In this document: positions 6,839 to 16,819 of the stretch, piece after piece
Layout of the letters: each line of letters starts with the position of its first letter
How positions within the stretch are numbered: position 1 is the stretch's first letter
NCBI GenBank assembly: GCA_913060515.1
Contig: CAJXRZ010000016.1
Coordinates: 1-64,000 of the forward strand
DNA length: 64,000 nt
Source: an uncultured Pseudomonadota bacterium
Lineage (GTDB): Bacteria; Myxococcota_A; UBA796; CAJQPC01
Direction of reading: 5' to 3'
Program-made: the position numbers and the translations under genes
The notes under the pieces: generated by a model
What the model was told of the DNA's origin: nothing
The model's database searches: none
What the model saw: the letters and a program-made list of their open reading frames with translations, nothing else

Positions 6839-9800
6839 CAGCTCGGCGTCGCAAGACCCTGCGCATCCTTGCGGTGCTGCTGGCGCTCTTCATGCTCCTG
6901 GCAGGGGTGGGGGTGTGGTGGCTGCGTACGCCCGAGGGGAACGTCTGGCTTGGGGAGCAGATCGCCAAGCGGGTGACGGCGACGATGGGAGAAGGCTCGC
7001 TGGAGATCGGCGGAGTCCAGACCAATGTCTATGACCGCGTCGTGCTCAAGGATGTGGTGCTCACGGATGGCTCCGGCCGTCAGGTCATCGCGGCCCCGCG
7101 CGCCATCTTGGAGATGGGTTGGTCTGGCTTGCTCTCCGGCTCGGTGGCTGTGGAGCGGGTCGTGCTGGTGGATCCCACGGTGGATCTGGTCGTGGCCGAA
7201 GACGGCACCTTGGACCTGAATCGCATGTTCCCCTCCGAGTCCGATGACAGTCCGCCCTCGGATCTGCCGGTTCGCATCGAGATCTGGGACGCGCGCGTGG
7301 ATGGGGGCTCCTTCTCCTACAACCCCGGCGGGGGTGGTCAGATCTGGGCGGCCGAAGAGCTCAGCATCCAGGCCTCGGCCCGAGGCGAGGGCACGACGTG
7401 GACGGTGCCGGACTTGAGTGGGGCTGGCGTGCTCTCCGAGCCGGACACGGGGCCCTTCACCCTGAGCGGTGGCCTTCGCTATGACCTGCATGGCCAGCTG
7501 GACCTGACCCAGACGCGCTTGGAGATCGCTGGGAACGATGTGCGCGTGGCGGGCACCATGAGCGAGCTGAGCACCGAGCCAGTCTTGGAACTCAACGTGT
7601 TGATCGACGGGGATCTGGACAGCCTAGAGCCCATCACTGGGGACCTGGGATTGAAGGGGGAGCTTCGGGTTCTGGCTCAGTTGGCAGGCCCCTTAGATGC
7701 CTTGGCCGTGGACGGTCGCATCGAGCAGGCCGAGGGCGGCATCGCAGAGATTGACGCGGTCATCGACGTTCTGGACCCCGAGATTGGCTACGAGGGGTCC
7801 TTGGACGCGCAAGACTTCGACCTGCAAGCGCTCTTGGATGCGGTCACGGAGCCCACCGTTCTCTCGGGGCAAGCCAGCTTCTCCGGCCGAGGCGTGGCCT
7901 ACCCAGATGGCATTGACGCCACGGGTAGAATCGACCTGAGCGAGTCCATCGGTTGGGGCTACCCGCTCCCGATGGTGGCCAGCAGCTTCACTTTTCAGGA
8001 CGGACAGATCCGAACCACGGACTTGGTCTACGAGGCTTGGTGGGGCCGAATCACGGGCCGTGGCCGAATCGGCGAGACCGATCTGGACTTGGACATCGTC
8101 GCCAAGGTCTGGGATGCGCGCGGCTTGGAAGACTTCGGGGCATCTGGTGTGAAGGGTTCGGCCACGATGCCTGCCCGCGTTCAGGCGGACTGGAGCATCT
8201 CCGACAACGTGACCACAGACGTGAACGGCACGCTCATCGGCGAGCGCCTCGGCTACGAGGACTACGCGGTGATGGACAGCTACGAGGGGCCCATCTCCGT
8301 GCTGGTGGACGCCAGCGGGACGCAGGTCTTCGGCCCCGACGCGCTGCTCACGGGATTGGACGCCTCGGGGGTGTTGCTGGGGGCCGCGGAGGGCGATTGG
8401 CAGGCCTTTGTGGATCCGCTTGGTGCCGTCACCTTCGAGGCCGATCTGGATGGCGCGATGCTGCGTACCTGGGAGCTGCATTCCGACTCGGTCTCTGCCC
8501 AGGTGGAGGGGCTGGTCAGCGCAGAGGGGGTGCCGCGAATCTACGCGGTTCTGGACCTGGGTCGCCCGGGTCTGGAGCGCTTCGCCTCCGACATGGGAAG
8601 CGCCGTCTTGGTGTTGGACGGCGATGACGTCTCGGTAGATGTTCAGTGCCGCAGCGCAGGGGTCAATGAGTGCGCCGTCGTGGGAGGAGGCAACCTGGAG
8701 AGCGGCCAGTTCTCTTTCTCCGTCTTTGAGTTCGGCGCCGCAGACGGGGTCCGCTGGGAGAATGAGGGGCCCTTGGGCTTTCGGTTGACGTCCAACGACA
8801 GCGGTGCCACCGGCATGGACATCCACCTCAGCTCCGCGGCGGGTTCCTTCGACGTGGTGGGTGACTTTGACACGGAAGGGGCCCTGAACACACAGCTCAA
8901 CGTCGGTGGTTTGGCCTTGAGCTGGATCGGCGCCATCTTCCCCGAGGAGGTGGGTCCTCTGGCCGGCAGCGCAGGTGGGTGGGCTCTGTTGACGGGCACG
9001 GCCAAGGCCCCAGAGTTGGATGCTCACTTGAACTTGGTCTCGCTCTTCGTGCCCGGTCAAGTGTGGGGCTTGAACTTGGCCGCGGACCTGGAAAGTGTGG
9101 ATGAAGGTCTCTCGGTGCTGGCCCAGGTGGCCACCCAAGCGGACGAGGTCTTTGTGCTGCGGGGCACAGTCCCAGCGGACCTGAACTTGGAGTCGCCCGG
9201 CCTGCGCACCCAAGAGGACATCGACTTGGAGTTGCTCATTCAGGAGACCTCCTTCGCTCAGCTCTCCAACCTCTTCCCCGCCTTGGGGCCTCTGCCAGGT
9301 GGCTTTGTCTCCGGAGAAGCCGACGTCGCTGGAACGGTCGCTGCCCCCACCTTGAAGATGTCCCTGGGCACCTTGCTGGCCGTGGGGACCCCGGCCAAGT
9401 GGGTCCGCCTGGATGCGGACTTGAGCATGGACAACACCGGCATGCTGCGCCTGAAGGGTGGCGGCCATGAGCGCCAAGACCGGCTGCTGGACATGGGCGG
9501 TCGGGCTAAGCTGGACCTGGCCGCGTTCACAAAGTGGATGTTCGAGGAGGGACCGGAGCCCAACTTTGAGGAGCCCGAACAGTGGCTCTCTCAGGTCAAC
9601 ATCTCCATGGTCCCGCTGCGTGTTCACACCGACGTGCTCCGGGTCTTCGTTGAGCTTCCAGAGGGATTGAATGGCCGCTTGACCGGAGCCATCGCGCTCT
9701 TTGGCGACCTGCACACCCCCCAAGTCTCAGGAGCCCTTCAGCTCACCGAGGCCGAGGTCGGTGGGCTGATCTTGGAGCCCGCCGTGGTCTCTCTGGGGCC

Positions 9801-11427
9801 CAACGGCAAGGGCTACAGCATGAGCGGACTCTTCGGATTCCGGGAGAGCGAGGATGTGGTGCACAGCTTCAGCGTCTCGGGGTTTGTGCCCTTCTCCTTG
9901 GGCACCGCCTCAGACTGGGACCTGGATGAGCAGCTCGCACGCGAGGGTCTGAACATGGAGATCAGCGGCGACGGATTGCCCTTGGCTGTGCTCTCGCTGG
10001 CTGACCCGGGCATCGTTGACACCTATGGCGTCCTGGACATTGAGGGCACCATCACGGGCTCGGTCGCAGTGCCCAACCCCATCGTCGACCTGGACATCGA
10101 AGACGGAGGCTTCTCTTACCCGGAGATCAACACCCGCTTCCGCGCCATCCGAATGCACGCCGATGCGCGCCAAGAACAGATCGAGCTCAGCCAGCTCCAG
10201 TTTGAGTCCTTCGGCCTGGGGGGGCGGCAGAGCAACGGCAAGCGCAAGGACAAGGACAAGGAGGAAGGGGAGGGCTGGCTGCCCAAGCTCGGCAGCCTTG
10301 AATCCCCTCTGGAGTGCCTTGGCCAGGTGAAGCTGGCCAAGGGCGTGACCCGTGTGAGTGGCACCGCCAAGCTCAACGGGCTGGAGATAGGAGAGCTGGA
10401 CTTCAATGCCTGCGCCAACAACGCTGTGCTGTCCTCGACGGTGGAGCAGTTGATCAAAGCGTCTGCGGACCTGAGCCTGACCGGGCCCTGGCCCAACTTG
10501 GTCGTGCGAGGCGACGTCGTCTCCAACGAGATCAACATGGTCTTTGGTCAGGAGCTCTTCTTCGACTCCAAGGGATTGAAGGTGGACCCGCGCATTCAGC
10601 TGGTGCGCGAGAATCAGCAGCTCGCCCAGCAAATCGAAGAGGTTCCGCCCTTCTACTACCCCTGGGACATCGAGGTGGACGTGGACCTGAACCGCTCCAC
10701 CCGCCTGGACATCACCGTTCCCCTCTTCGATGGCTACGATGAGGCCCTCAAGCTCAGCGAGCTGCGCCTGAAGAACGCCGTGCTGGACGGGAAAATCACC
10801 TACCTGCAGCGAGAGGACTTCTACGACGCCAAGGGCACCGTGGACATCATTCGCGGCAGCATGGAGCTCATCAACAAGGCCTTCAACCTAGACGATGGCT
10901 GTGAGATCCAGTTCAGCGGAAGCGAGATTGAGAACCCCACCATCAACTTCAAAGCCAGTCGGACCGAGGGCGCCTACGGAACCATTGGCGTGGGCGTGAC
11001 GGGCACCGTCGAGAACCCGGAGCTGACCTTCACCTCCTCCGAGGGCTACAGCAACACCGACATCCTGACCATCCTGCTCTTGGGTGTTCCCAGCAGTGAG
11101 ATTGGCGGAAACGGGGGGGACACGGCCTTGGCGTTGGCGACCGCTCAGCTCACGGGGGCGCTGACCGAGCAGCTCGAAAGCAGCGCGCAGTTCAGCCTGG
11201 TGGACAGCGTGCAGCTCAACAACACCTCGGGCCAGGGCTTTGACCTGGTGGTCGGCAAGAGCGTCGGCAACAAGGGCTATCTGGAGCTGGAATACAACAG
11301 CGCGCCGGAGGAAGATGAAAACGGTCTGGATGCGACCTTTGACTTTGTGGTCACGCGCCGTCTGACCTTCCAGGTCGGCTACGACGAAGAGCTGTCCTCG
11401 GACCTGTTCTACACCTACCGCTTTTAG
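6835..11427 (+). CDS. tamB: TamB/YtfN-like translocation and assembly module protein
   Basis: The protein is about 1530 residues, with an N-terminal membrane anchor ([20 protein letters not shown]), a long beta-rich repeat region, and a C-terminal TamB domain (DUF490) containing [15 protein letters not shown] and ending in the aromatic TYRF. TamB spans the periplasm as a hydrophobic groove and works with TamA in outer-membrane protein insertion and phospholipid transport. The frame has no ATG, GTG or TTG between the tamA stop and the anchor. The best start is CTG at 6835, overlapping the tamA stop in CTGA and preceded by AGGAGG at 6825-6830. A GTG inside the anchor (6871) would remove the basic residues. 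The 4-nt overlap implies translational coupling. Confidence 0.85.
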   Translation: MTARRRKTLRILAVLLALFMLLAGVGVWWLRTPEGNVWLGEQIAKRVTATMGEGSLEIGGVQTNVYDRVVLKDVVLTDGSGRQVIAAPRAILEMGWSGLLSGSVAVERVVLVDPTVDLVVAEDGTLDLNRMFPSESDDSPPSDLPVRIEIWDARVDGGSFSYNPGGGGQIWAAEELSIQASARGEGTTWTVPDLSGAGVLSEPDTGPFTLSGGLRYDLHGQLDLTQTRLEIAGNDVRVAGTMSELSTEPVLELNVLIDGDLDSLEPITGDLGLKGELRVLAQLAGPLDALAVDGRIEQAEGGIAEIDAVIDVLDPEIGYEGSLDAQDFDLQALLDAVTEPTVLSGQASFSGRGVAYPDGIDATGRIDLSESIGWGYPLPMVASSFTFQDGQIRTTDLVYEAWWGRITGRGRIGETDLDLDIVAKVWDARGLEDFGASGVKGSATMPARVQADWSISDNVTTDVNGTLIGERLGYEDYAVMDSYEGPISVLVDASGTQVFGPDALLTGLDASGVLLGAAEGDWQAFVDPLGAVTFEADLDGAMLRTWELHSDSVSAQVEGLVSAEGVPRIYAVLDLGRPGLERFASDMGSAVLVLDGDDVSVDVQCRSAGVNECAVVGGGNLESGQFSFSVFEFGAADGVRWENEGPLGFRLTSNDSGATGMDIHLSSAAGSFDVVGDFDTEGALNTQLNVGGLALSWIGAIFPEEVGPLAGSAGGWALLTGTAKAPELDAHLNLVSLFVPGQVWGLNLAADLESVDEGLSVLAQVATQADEVFVLRGTVPADLNLESPGLRTQEDIDLELLIQETSFAQLSNLFPALGPLPGGFVSGEADVAGTVAAPTLKMSLGTLLAVGTPAKWVRLDADLSMDNTGMLRLKGGGHERQDRLLDMGGRAKLDLAAFTKWMFEEGPEPNFEEPEQWLSQVNISMVPLRVHTDVLRVFVELPEGLNGRLTGAIALFGDLHTPQVSGALQLTEAEVGGLILEPAVVSLGPNGKGYSMSGLFGFRESEDVVHSFSVSGFVPFSLGTASDWDLDEQLAREGLNMEISGDGLPLAVLSLADPGIVDTYGVLDIEGTITGSVAVPNPIVDLDIEDGGFSYPEINTRFRAIRMHADARQEQIELSQLQFESFGLGGRQSNGKRKDKDKEEGEGWLPKLGSLESPLECLGQVKLAKGVTRVSGTAKLNGLEIGELDFNACANNAVLSSTVEQLIKASADLSLTGPWPNLVVRGDVVSNEINMVFGQELFFDSKGLKVDPRIQLVRENQQLAQQIEEVPPFYYPWDIEVDVDLNRSTRLDITVPLFDGYDEALKLSELRLKNAVLDGKITYLQREDFYDAKGTVDIIRGSMELINKAFNLDDGCEIQFSGSEIENPTINFKASRTEGAYGTIGVGVTGTVENPELTFTSSEGYSNTDILTILLLGVPSSEIGGNGGDTALALATAQLTGALTEQLESSAQFSLVDSVQLNNTSGQGFDLVVGKSVGNKGYLELEYNSAPEEDENGLDATFDFVVTRRLTFQVGYDEELSSDLFYTYRF

Positions 11428-11822
11428 AACATCCCGTTGTCGTGCTTGGAGGTGGGGGGAACGGGCTGCAGCACGTCCCAGTGCTCCACGATTTTGCCCG
11501 CTGCGTCGAAGCGAAAGATGTCCATGCCTGCGTAGTCTTGGTCACCGGGCCAGCTCTGGTGACAGTGCAGCACGACCAGGTTGTCCTGGGCGACCGTGCG
11601 AATGAAGCGCACGCTCTTGTCGGGGTACTCGGCGGCCATGCGCACAAAGTAGTCGATGAAGGCCTGCTTTCCGTCGGCCACATCTGGGTTGTGCTGGATG
11701 TACTGCGCGCCCACGTAGCGCTCAACGGCCAAGGCTGGTTCGCACTGGTTGAACATCAGGTCATAGAAGGCCTTTGCAGTCTCAGCATTTGCCGTGTTCT
11801 GAGCGTTCTGAGGCAGGGACAT
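11424..11822 (-). CDS. SnoaL/NTF2-like domain protein
   Basis: This 132-residue cytosolic protein has the SnoaL-like pattern: an N-terminal helix pair ([22 protein letters not shown]), then [20 protein letters not shown], and strands ending in [24 protein letters not shown]. These alpha+beta-barrel proteins are often stand-alone small enzymes or binding proteins; the substrate cannot be read from sequence. The stop codon overlaps the tamB stop by four bases in a convergent arrangement. It diverges from msrA with a 96-nt gap. A link to methionine-sulfoxide repair is only positional. Confidence 0.75.
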   Translation of the reverse strand: MSLPQNAQNTANAETAKAFYDLMFNQCEPALAVERYVGAQYIQHNPDVADGKQAFIDYFVRMAAEYPDKSVRFIRTVAQDNLVVLHCHQSWPGDQDYAGMDIFRFDAAGKIVEHWDVLQPVPPTSKHDNGMF

Positions 11823-11918
11823 CGCAAGCTCCGGGGCCGTGGTGACCCACTGGGGCTAACCACCTTGGCGTGGCCCCCGCCGGTGCTTCCATTGGGGCAC
11901 CAGACCAGGAGAGTTTTG

Positions 11919-12563
11919 ATGTTCTTCCGTTCCCGCCCAGCCGTCATTCCCAGCCCCGAGCAAGCCCTTCCGGGACGGGAGCAAGCCATCGCGCCTCCTG
12001 CGCGCCATGTGGTCACCGGAAATCCCTTGGTGGGTCCGTGGCCGGACAAGATCGACACCTTCGTGGTCGGCATGGGCTGCTTCTGGGGAGCCGAGCGTAA
12101 GTTCTGGCAGGAGGTGGGGGTCTACAGCACCGCCGTCGGCTACGCAGCTGGGCATACGCCGAACCCTTCCTATGAAGAAGTCTGTTCGGGAAGGACTGGC
12201 CACAACGAGGTCGTCTTGGTCGCTTTCGATACGACGGTGACCTCGCTGGCGAAAATGCTGCAGGTCTTCTGGGAGAACCACAACCCCACCCAGGGCATGC
12301 GCCAAGGCAATGATGCAGGCACTCAGTACCGCTCAGGGATCTACCTGAACACCCCTGAGCAGGTGGCACAGGCACAGGCCAGCAAGGCGGTGTACCAAGC
12401 GCAGTTGGCAGAGGCCGGCTTGGGTGAGATTACGACGGAAGTGCTGCTTGCTGGAGGCTTTTACTATGCCGAGGAGTATCACCAGCAGTATTTGCAGAAG
12501 AACCCGAATGGGTACTGTGGCATAGGTGGAACGGGGGTTTCTTGCCCGATTGGAGCGCTCTAA
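11919..12563 (+). CDS. msrA: Peptide methionine (S)-sulfoxide reductase
   Basis: MsrA reduces the S-epimer of methionine sulfoxide in proteins using thioredoxin. The 214-residue protein has the catalytic motif GCFWGAER with Cys54 as nucleophile, the conserved [20 protein letters not shown] region, and C-terminal resolving cysteines in [12 protein letters not shown] (about Cys200 and Cys209). This three-cysteine layout and the 40-residue N-terminal extension match the long enterobacterial type (about 212 residues). The start at 11919 has AGGAGA seven bases upstream; the frame is open much further upstream but without homology. Confidence 0.95.
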   Translation: MFFRSRPAVIPSPEQALPGREQAIAPPARHVVTGNPLVGPWPDKIDTFVVGMGCFWGAERKFWQEVGVYSTAVGYAAGHTPNPSYEEVCSGRTGHNEVVLVAFDTTVTSLAKMLQVFWENHNPTQGMRQGNDAGTQYRSGIYLNTPEQVAQAQASKAVYQAQLAEAGLGEITTEVLLAGGFYYAEEYHQQYLQKNPNGYCGIGGTGVSCPIGAL

Positions 12564-12600
12564 AAGCGCAAACATCTTTTCCGGCAAGGAGTGTGACCCC

Positions 12601-13023
12601 GTGTTCTCCAAAGAGATGGCAGGACAAGGCCCGGAGCTCGCGCTCAGCGAGGCTGACGATAGGCTTCAGGCCTTCGTGCGAGAGGTGACCGCGGCACTTC
12701 TCATGGGAAGGCGTCACCAGACAGCGGGTCTGGGTACCTTTTCGACGTGCACGCGTAAAGCAACGGCCGAGCGTGCCGCATGCAAGATCGCCATGTTTCG
12801 GGCCTCCGCGGAGCTGCGGGCCTTTGCCGCTGGCGGGCCTTCACCTTCGGTGTCTGGGCCCCATGCTCTGGTCGTGAGCTCCCTTGTAAAAGCCATGCAG
12901 AGCGAGGAGGGCGTCATCGTTCCGCTACTTGGACGACTGGCTGTGGTGCCAGTGCCTGGAAGGAAACCGAGACTGATTTTCCAGGGCGCCAAGGCGCTCA
13001 ATGATGCGCTGACGGTGGGGTGA
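12601..13023 (+). CDS. Divergent HU/IHF-like DNA-binding protein, possibly two-domain
   Basis: This 140-residue protein begins with GTG at 12601, nine bases after AAGGAG. Residues about 18-80 follow the HU arm pattern: a helical start, then TAGLGTFSTCTRKATAERAA (the GFGTF...R.AR.GRNP position) and a FRASAELRAF ending like HU's FKPGKALKDAV. Residues about 90-140 repeat the plan in short form (SLVKAMQSEEGVIVPLLGRL, then LIFQGAKALNDAL). The RNP tip of canonical HU is lost, so DNA bending may be altered. The family is inferred from pattern only. It lies 37 nt after msrA on the same strand, with its own ribosome-binding site. Confidence 0.5.
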   Translation: MFSKEMAGQGPELALSEADDRLQAFVREVTAALLMGRRHQTAGLGTFSTCTRKATAERAACKIAMFRASAELRAFAAGGPSPSVSGPHALVVSSLVKAMQSEEGVIVPLLGRLAVVPVPGRKPRLIFQGAKALNDALTVG

Positions 13024-13046
13024 GGCCTGGATGCTGAGAGCTGCCC

Positions 13047-13628
13047 TCAGCGCTTGCGAAGCTGCTTGATGCGCAGCCGATTGCCCGAGTCCTCGATCAA
13101 GGTCGCCAGCCGCCGCTCTCGCGTCTCCGGCCGCTTCGCGCTCGTCACCCATCGCGCGCTCTGCTTGCGGTAGCCCGGTGGTTGCTCTTGGTAGAAGGTC
13201 CAAGCCTGCTCGCTCCCCTTGAAGCGGGCAATCATCTGCTCCGGCAGCACGTCGCCGTACTTGGCCGTCGCGTAGCCACTGTCGGGATGCAGATCCTTGA
13301 AGGCGAAGGCCGCGAGCCCCTCCGTTTGCATTCGGCCTGCTGCGGTGAGCCCCTCGACCAAGTCGATGTTTCGTTGGCTCCAGACGCTCTTTGGCTTCCG
13401 GGGTGTGAAGCGAATCACGTAGCTCTCAGCATCTCGAGACTTCCGGATGCCATCGATCCAACCGAAGCACAGGGCTTCGTTGACCGTGTCTTCCCAGGTC
13501 ACGGAGGGCTTCTTCGTCGCCTTCTTGTAGTAGCCGACCCATAGATGGTCCGTCTTCGCGTGGTGCTCCTCGAGCCAAGCTCGGAAGGCTGCGGGGGTCG
13601 GAAAGAAGGTCGGTGTTTGCTCGGACAT
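13047..13628 (-). CDS. YdeI/OmdA-like family protein
   Basis: The 193-residue product matches the YdeI-like (bacteriocin-protection, OmpD-associated) family: TPAAFRAWLEEHHAKTDHLW near the start, then the hallmark EALCFGWIDGIRKSRDAESY and TPRKPKSVWSQRNIDLVEGL. The C-terminal half (PEQMIARFKGSEQAWTFYQE, YRKQSARWVTSAKRPETRERR) is typical of this family. Biochemical function is not established; some members affect peptide resistance. It starts two bases after the MBL gene stop on the same strand, so the two form an operon. MSEQTP was chosen as the start because homology begins there. Confidence 0.85.
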   Translation of the reverse strand: MSEQTPTFFPTPAAFRAWLEEHHAKTDHLWVGYYKKATKKPSVTWEDTVNEALCFGWIDGIRKSRDAESYVIRFTPRKPKSVWSQRNIDLVEGLTAAGRMQTEGLAAFAFKDLHPDSGYATAKYGDVLPEQMIARFKGSEQAWTFYQEQPPGYRKQSARWVTSAKRPETRERRLATLIEDSGNRLRIKQLRKR

Positions 13629-13630
13629 GT

Positions 13631-14821
13631 TCAGGGACGTGTACCCCACCATCGCTCGATGAGCCCGTCTACAGAAGTGGACCAGACGGGGTCCTCCTCC
13701 AGTGTCTTCGTCTCGATCTCGGGCCACCACCGGTCCACAGTGTCGGCATCCGCCAGCTCCACTGATGCCCCTGGGCGTGGGGTCAGGACAGGTACGCCTT
13801 CGCGCTTTGCCGCACTCAGGATGCGCTCCATCGGCTCGGTCCAGCTGTGGTTGCCCAGGTCGAACATTCCCCAGTGCACCGGCATGAGCACTCCTCCTCC
13901 CACCATCTTGTGGGCCATGACGGCCTGCTCCGGACCGAGGTGAACGTCGCTCCAGGTGCCGTCGTAGGCGCCAGCCTCCATCAAGGTGAGATCGAAGGGT
14001 CCGAGTCGCTCACCGATCTCTTCAAACTGAGGATGCATGGCGGTGTCGCCGCTGTAGAACACGGCGTGCTCGGAGCCCTTCATGCTCCAGCCGGCCCAGA
14101 GCGTCTCGCTCATGCGGTCCAGCCAGCGGCCTGAGAAGTGGCGGGCTGGGGTGGCGGTGATGGTGAGGCCAGCCACTTCCGTTGTGTCCCACCAATCCAA
14201 CTCTGTGATGCGGTCGGCGGGGATTCCCCAGTGCTCCAAGTGGGCGCCAATGCCGAGGGGGACCAGCCATTGGGTCTCTACCTCGCGCATTCGGGAGACG
14301 GTCTGGTAGTCCAAGTGGTCGTAGTGGTCGTGGGAGATGATGACGGCGTCGATTTGAGGAAGCTCTTCAAGGGCCAGGGGCGGCGCATAGAAGCGCGCTG
14401 GGCCCGTGCTGCTCCAAGGTGAGGCCCGCTCTCCCCACACCGGATCAATGAGCAGCCGCGCCCCATCCAGGTCAACCAGCATTGTGGAGTGTCCCAGCCA
14501 AGTCACCCGCAGCCCGGACTCTGGCCGAAGGGCCAGCGCCTCTCCGCTGGGCTTCACGACGGGAATCGCAGCATCGGGCGACTGAAACTCCGCTGCATCG
14601 CCCACCTCTTTGGCCAGGACTTCGCTCATGGCGCCGTCGACCTGGGGCAGCCTGTTGGCGAAGCCTTCGCCGTCCCACTGTGGGCTGGCCTGAATGGCCG
14701 CCAGTCGCGGTCCAGTAGACCGCGCGCCGATGTCGGGGGTCGCGGTCCACCACACGGAGGAGAAGGCCGCAGCGAAGAGGCCACCGCCACCAATCAGAAT
14801 CCTCAACAGCCACTGCTTCAC
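13631..14821 (-). CDS. MBL-fold hydrolase, NAPE-PLD/UlaG-like
   Basis: This 396-residue protein has an N-terminal hydrophobic segment (residues 4-24), so it is probably membrane-anchored or exported. The metallo-beta-lactamase core begins at GLRVTWLGHSTMLVDLDG and carries the metal motif SHDHYDHLD (HxHxDH), a further histidine in PARHFSGRW, the FYSGDTAMHPQF aspartate and the final MPVHWGMFDLG histidine. This set resembles the NAPE-phospholipase D / RomA group. A lipid or lactone substrate is plausible but not shown. It is the first gene of a two-gene unit with the YdeI-like gene. Confidence 0.88.
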   Translation of the reverse strand: MKQWLLRILIGGGGLFAAAFSSVWWTATPDIGARSTGPRLAAIQASPQWDGEGFANRLPQVDGAMSEVLAKEVGDAAEFQSPDAAIPVVKPSGEALALRPESGLRVTWLGHSTMLVDLDGARLLIDPVWGERASPWSSTGPARFYAPPLALEELPQIDAVIISHDHYDHLDYQTVSRMREVETQWLVPLGIGAHLEHWGIPADRITELDWWDTTEVAGLTITATPARHFSGRWLDRMSETLWAGWSMKGSEHAVFYSGDTAMHPQFEEIGERLGPFDLTLMEAGAYDGTWSDVHLGPEQAVMAHKMVGGGVLMPVHWGMFDLGNHSWTEPMERILSAAKREGVPVLTPRPGASVELADADTVDRWWPEIETKTLEEDPVWSTSVDGLIERWWGTRP

Positions 14822-14925
14822 GTCTCTCTCCTAGCCGGACCCACCATAGGTGGAACGGTCCGTTGGTGTGCTTGCTTGGCGCGTTCTGCTACTGGATCGG
14901 CGTGTTTGGCGGGTCGCTTCCCTGC

Positions 14926-15765
14926 TCAGGGCTGGGGCAGCGCGCCGAAGAAGTCCCCGATGGCCCGCGCCACTTCCGCTGGGCGGTCCTCTTGTAGGAA
15001 GTGGCCGCACTCGGGAATGGACTGCCTCTGGGCCTTGGGCAGCACAGCTTGCACGCGGTCCATGGTGTGGGCCACGTCGGGCAGAATGCTGTCGGCCTCG
15101 CCATACAAGAGCAACGCGGGGGTGTCCTTGAACTGAGTCAGGCCCGAGGAGATGGTCTCGAAGCCCTTTGGATGGAGCCCATGACCGGCTTTGAGCAGCG
15201 CCTGGCGCGCACTCCGGGTCCTGAAGGGCGCTCTGTAGAGCTCGGCGACTTGGGGGGTGATCTGGCGCTTGTCGACCACACCAAACTTCATGGCCTGCTC
15301 AACGCCCCATGGACTGGAGAGCGCTGTGCGTACTCCGGGCAGGTAGGTGGCCGCGATGAAGACCTTCACAGCCCGGGACATCTCCGGAAACACCAGAGTG
15401 TTCAACAGCACCAACTCGCGGACTTGCTCGGCGTGATGCACCGCCCAATGCAGCCCAACGGGCCCGCCCAGGTCATGCAACACCAAGCCAATCCGGTCTA
15501 TGCCGAGGTGCTCCAGTAGGGCCGATATCGCCCGGTCGTAGAAGCGAAAGCTGTAGCTTGCATCCAGGGGTTTCGCGGACTGGCCAAAGCCTGGCAGGTC
15601 CAAGGCGATCGCACGGTGGGTGCGCCCGAGGACAGGCAGAACGTGGCGCCAGAGCGCTGCTTGAGTCGGCCATCCGTGCAGCAGCAGTACAGGAGGGCCC
15701 GAACCGGCTTCCAGGTAGCTCAGCTCCAGGCCATCGAGCTGAGCTGTGTGTCGTTGCGTGCTCAT
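14926..15765 (-). CDS. Alpha/beta hydrolase with aspartate nucleophile
   Basis: This 279-residue soluble enzyme has the oxyanion motif LLHGWPTQAALWR, the nucleophile elbow LHDLGGPVG with Asp instead of Ser, an acid region LLYGEADSILP and the histidine in ECGHFLQEDRP. An aspartate nucleophile is typical of haloalkane dehalogenases and epoxide hydrolases. The Trp that usually follows it (DWG) and stabilises halide is Leu here, so dehalogenase activity is doubtful. It lies 51 nt downstream of kynA on the same strand. It is not a kynurenine formamidase by motif. Substrate unknown. Confidence 0.8.
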   Translation of the reverse strand: MSTQRHTAQLDGLELSYLEAGSGPPVLLLHGWPTQAALWRHVLPVLGRTHRAIALDLPGFGQSAKPLDASYSFRFYDRAISALLEHLGIDRIGLVLHDLGGPVGLHWAVHHAEQVRELVLLNTLVFPEMSRAVKVFIAATYLPGVRTALSSPWGVEQAMKFGVVDKRQITPQVAELYRAPFRTRSARQALLKAGHGLHPKGFETISSGLTQFKDTPALLLYGEADSILPDVAHTMDRVQAVLPKAQRQSIPECGHFLQEDRPAEVARAIGDFFGALPQP

Positions 15766-15816
15766 TCTCGCGCCCTCTGGCGCGAGTATAGGGAGGACCG
15801 CGGGACGGCGTGCTTC

Positions 15817-16653
15817 TTAGAGGTCCGCTCGGACTTCCCAGAGCTCAGGGAAGAGCACCACGTTCAACATCTTATCCAGGTACGCGACGCCCGAGGTACC
15901 ACCCGAGCCGCGCTTGGAGCCGATGATGCGCTGCACGGTGATCAAGTGGTTGAAGCGCCAGCGCCGGAAGTAGTCCTCAAAGTCGATGAGCTTCTCGGCG
16001 AGCTCGTAGAGCTCCCAGTACTTGGCTGGGTCGGAGTAGACCTGGCGCCAGACTTCGCGCAGCGCTGGATGGGAGACATGGGCTTGGCTCCAGTCACGGT
16101 CCAGGAGCTCTGGAGGCAGGTCAAAGCCGCGCCGCGCGAGCAGCAGGGTGACCTGGTCATAGATGCTCGGGGAGTCCAGGCATTCCTGCAGGTGCGCGTG
16201 CGCCTCCGGGATGTGGGCGTGGGGGCACATCATGGTCGCGTTCTTGTTGCCCACCAGGAACTCGATCTCCCGGTACTGCTGGGACTGGAAGCCGGAGCTC
16301 TTCTGCAGGTCGTCCCGGAACATCAGGTACTCGTTGGGAGTCATTGTGCGCAGCACATCCCAGGCAGAGTTGAGCTGGGTGAAGATGCGGGCGACGCGGC
16401 TGAACATCTTGAAGCAGGGACGAATGTCTTCGGCCTGAAGTCCCGCAGAGGCCGCACGCAGCTCGTGGATGGCGAGCTTCATCCAGAGCTCTGCGGTCTG
16501 GTGTTGCACGATGAACAGCATCTCGTCGTGGGCATCGGAGAGCGGAACCTGCGCACCCAAGATGGCGTCGAGCTTGAGATAGTCGCCGTAGGCCATCTTC
16601 TGGTCGAAGTGCATGTGCGCACCGTCGTCGGCAGGGTTGATCGGCTTGGACAT
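15817..16653 (-). CDS. kynA: Tryptophan 2,3-dioxygenase
   Basis: This haem enzyme opens the indole ring of tryptophan to N-formylkynurenine, the first step of the kynurenine pathway. The 278-residue protein has the family motifs YGDYLKLDAILGAQ, DEMLFIVQHQTAELWMKL, the FRDDLQKSSGFQSQQYREIE segment, and the C-terminal RWRFNHLITVQRIIGSKRG and GTSGVAYL. Length is normal for bacterial TDO (about 275-290). The start at 16653 has AGGAG six bases upstream; the longer frame to 16764 adds an unrelated proline-rich segment. No kynureninase or formamidase gene is adjacent. Confidence 0.96.
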   Translation of the reverse strand: MSKPINPADDGAHMHFDQKMAYGDYLKLDAILGAQVPLSDAHDEMLFIVQHQTAELWMKLAIHELRAASAGLQAEDIRPCFKMFSRVARIFTQLNSAWDVLRTMTPNEYLMFRDDLQKSSGFQSQQYREIEFLVGNKNATMMCPHAHIPEAHAHLQECLDSPSIYDQVTLLLARRGFDLPPELLDRDWSQAHVSHPALREVWRQVYSDPAKYWELYELAEKLIDFEDYFRRWRFNHLITVQRIIGSKRGSGGTSGVAYLDKMLNVVLFPELWEVRADL

Positions 16654-16819
16654 CTTGGCTCCTGTTTGCGGGCAGTCCGCTGGACGGTATCCCAAAACAT
16701 GGGACCTGGGCGTATGGCGTGGTGCTTCACCCGGCCGTATTGGACCAGCCATGTAAGGGGTCACGCTTGGGGCGATTGTCGATCAACAGCCCGCCTACTC
16801 TTTGCAGACGGAACGGACC

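Noticed and set aside
7693-9723. A 676-codon open frame on the minus strand inside tamB
   Set aside because: It is antisense to the tamB repeat region and shows no motif; its length comes from codon bias in the real gene.
14926-15765. Kynurenine formamidase, because it follows kynA
   Set aside because: Alpha/beta-type formamidases use a serine nucleophile with an HGGYW motif. This protein has an aspartate nucleophile (HDLGG) and no such motif.
14926-15765. Haloalkane dehalogenase
   Set aside because: The Asp nucleophile fits, but the halide-binding Trp next to it is Leu and a second halide ligand cannot be placed.
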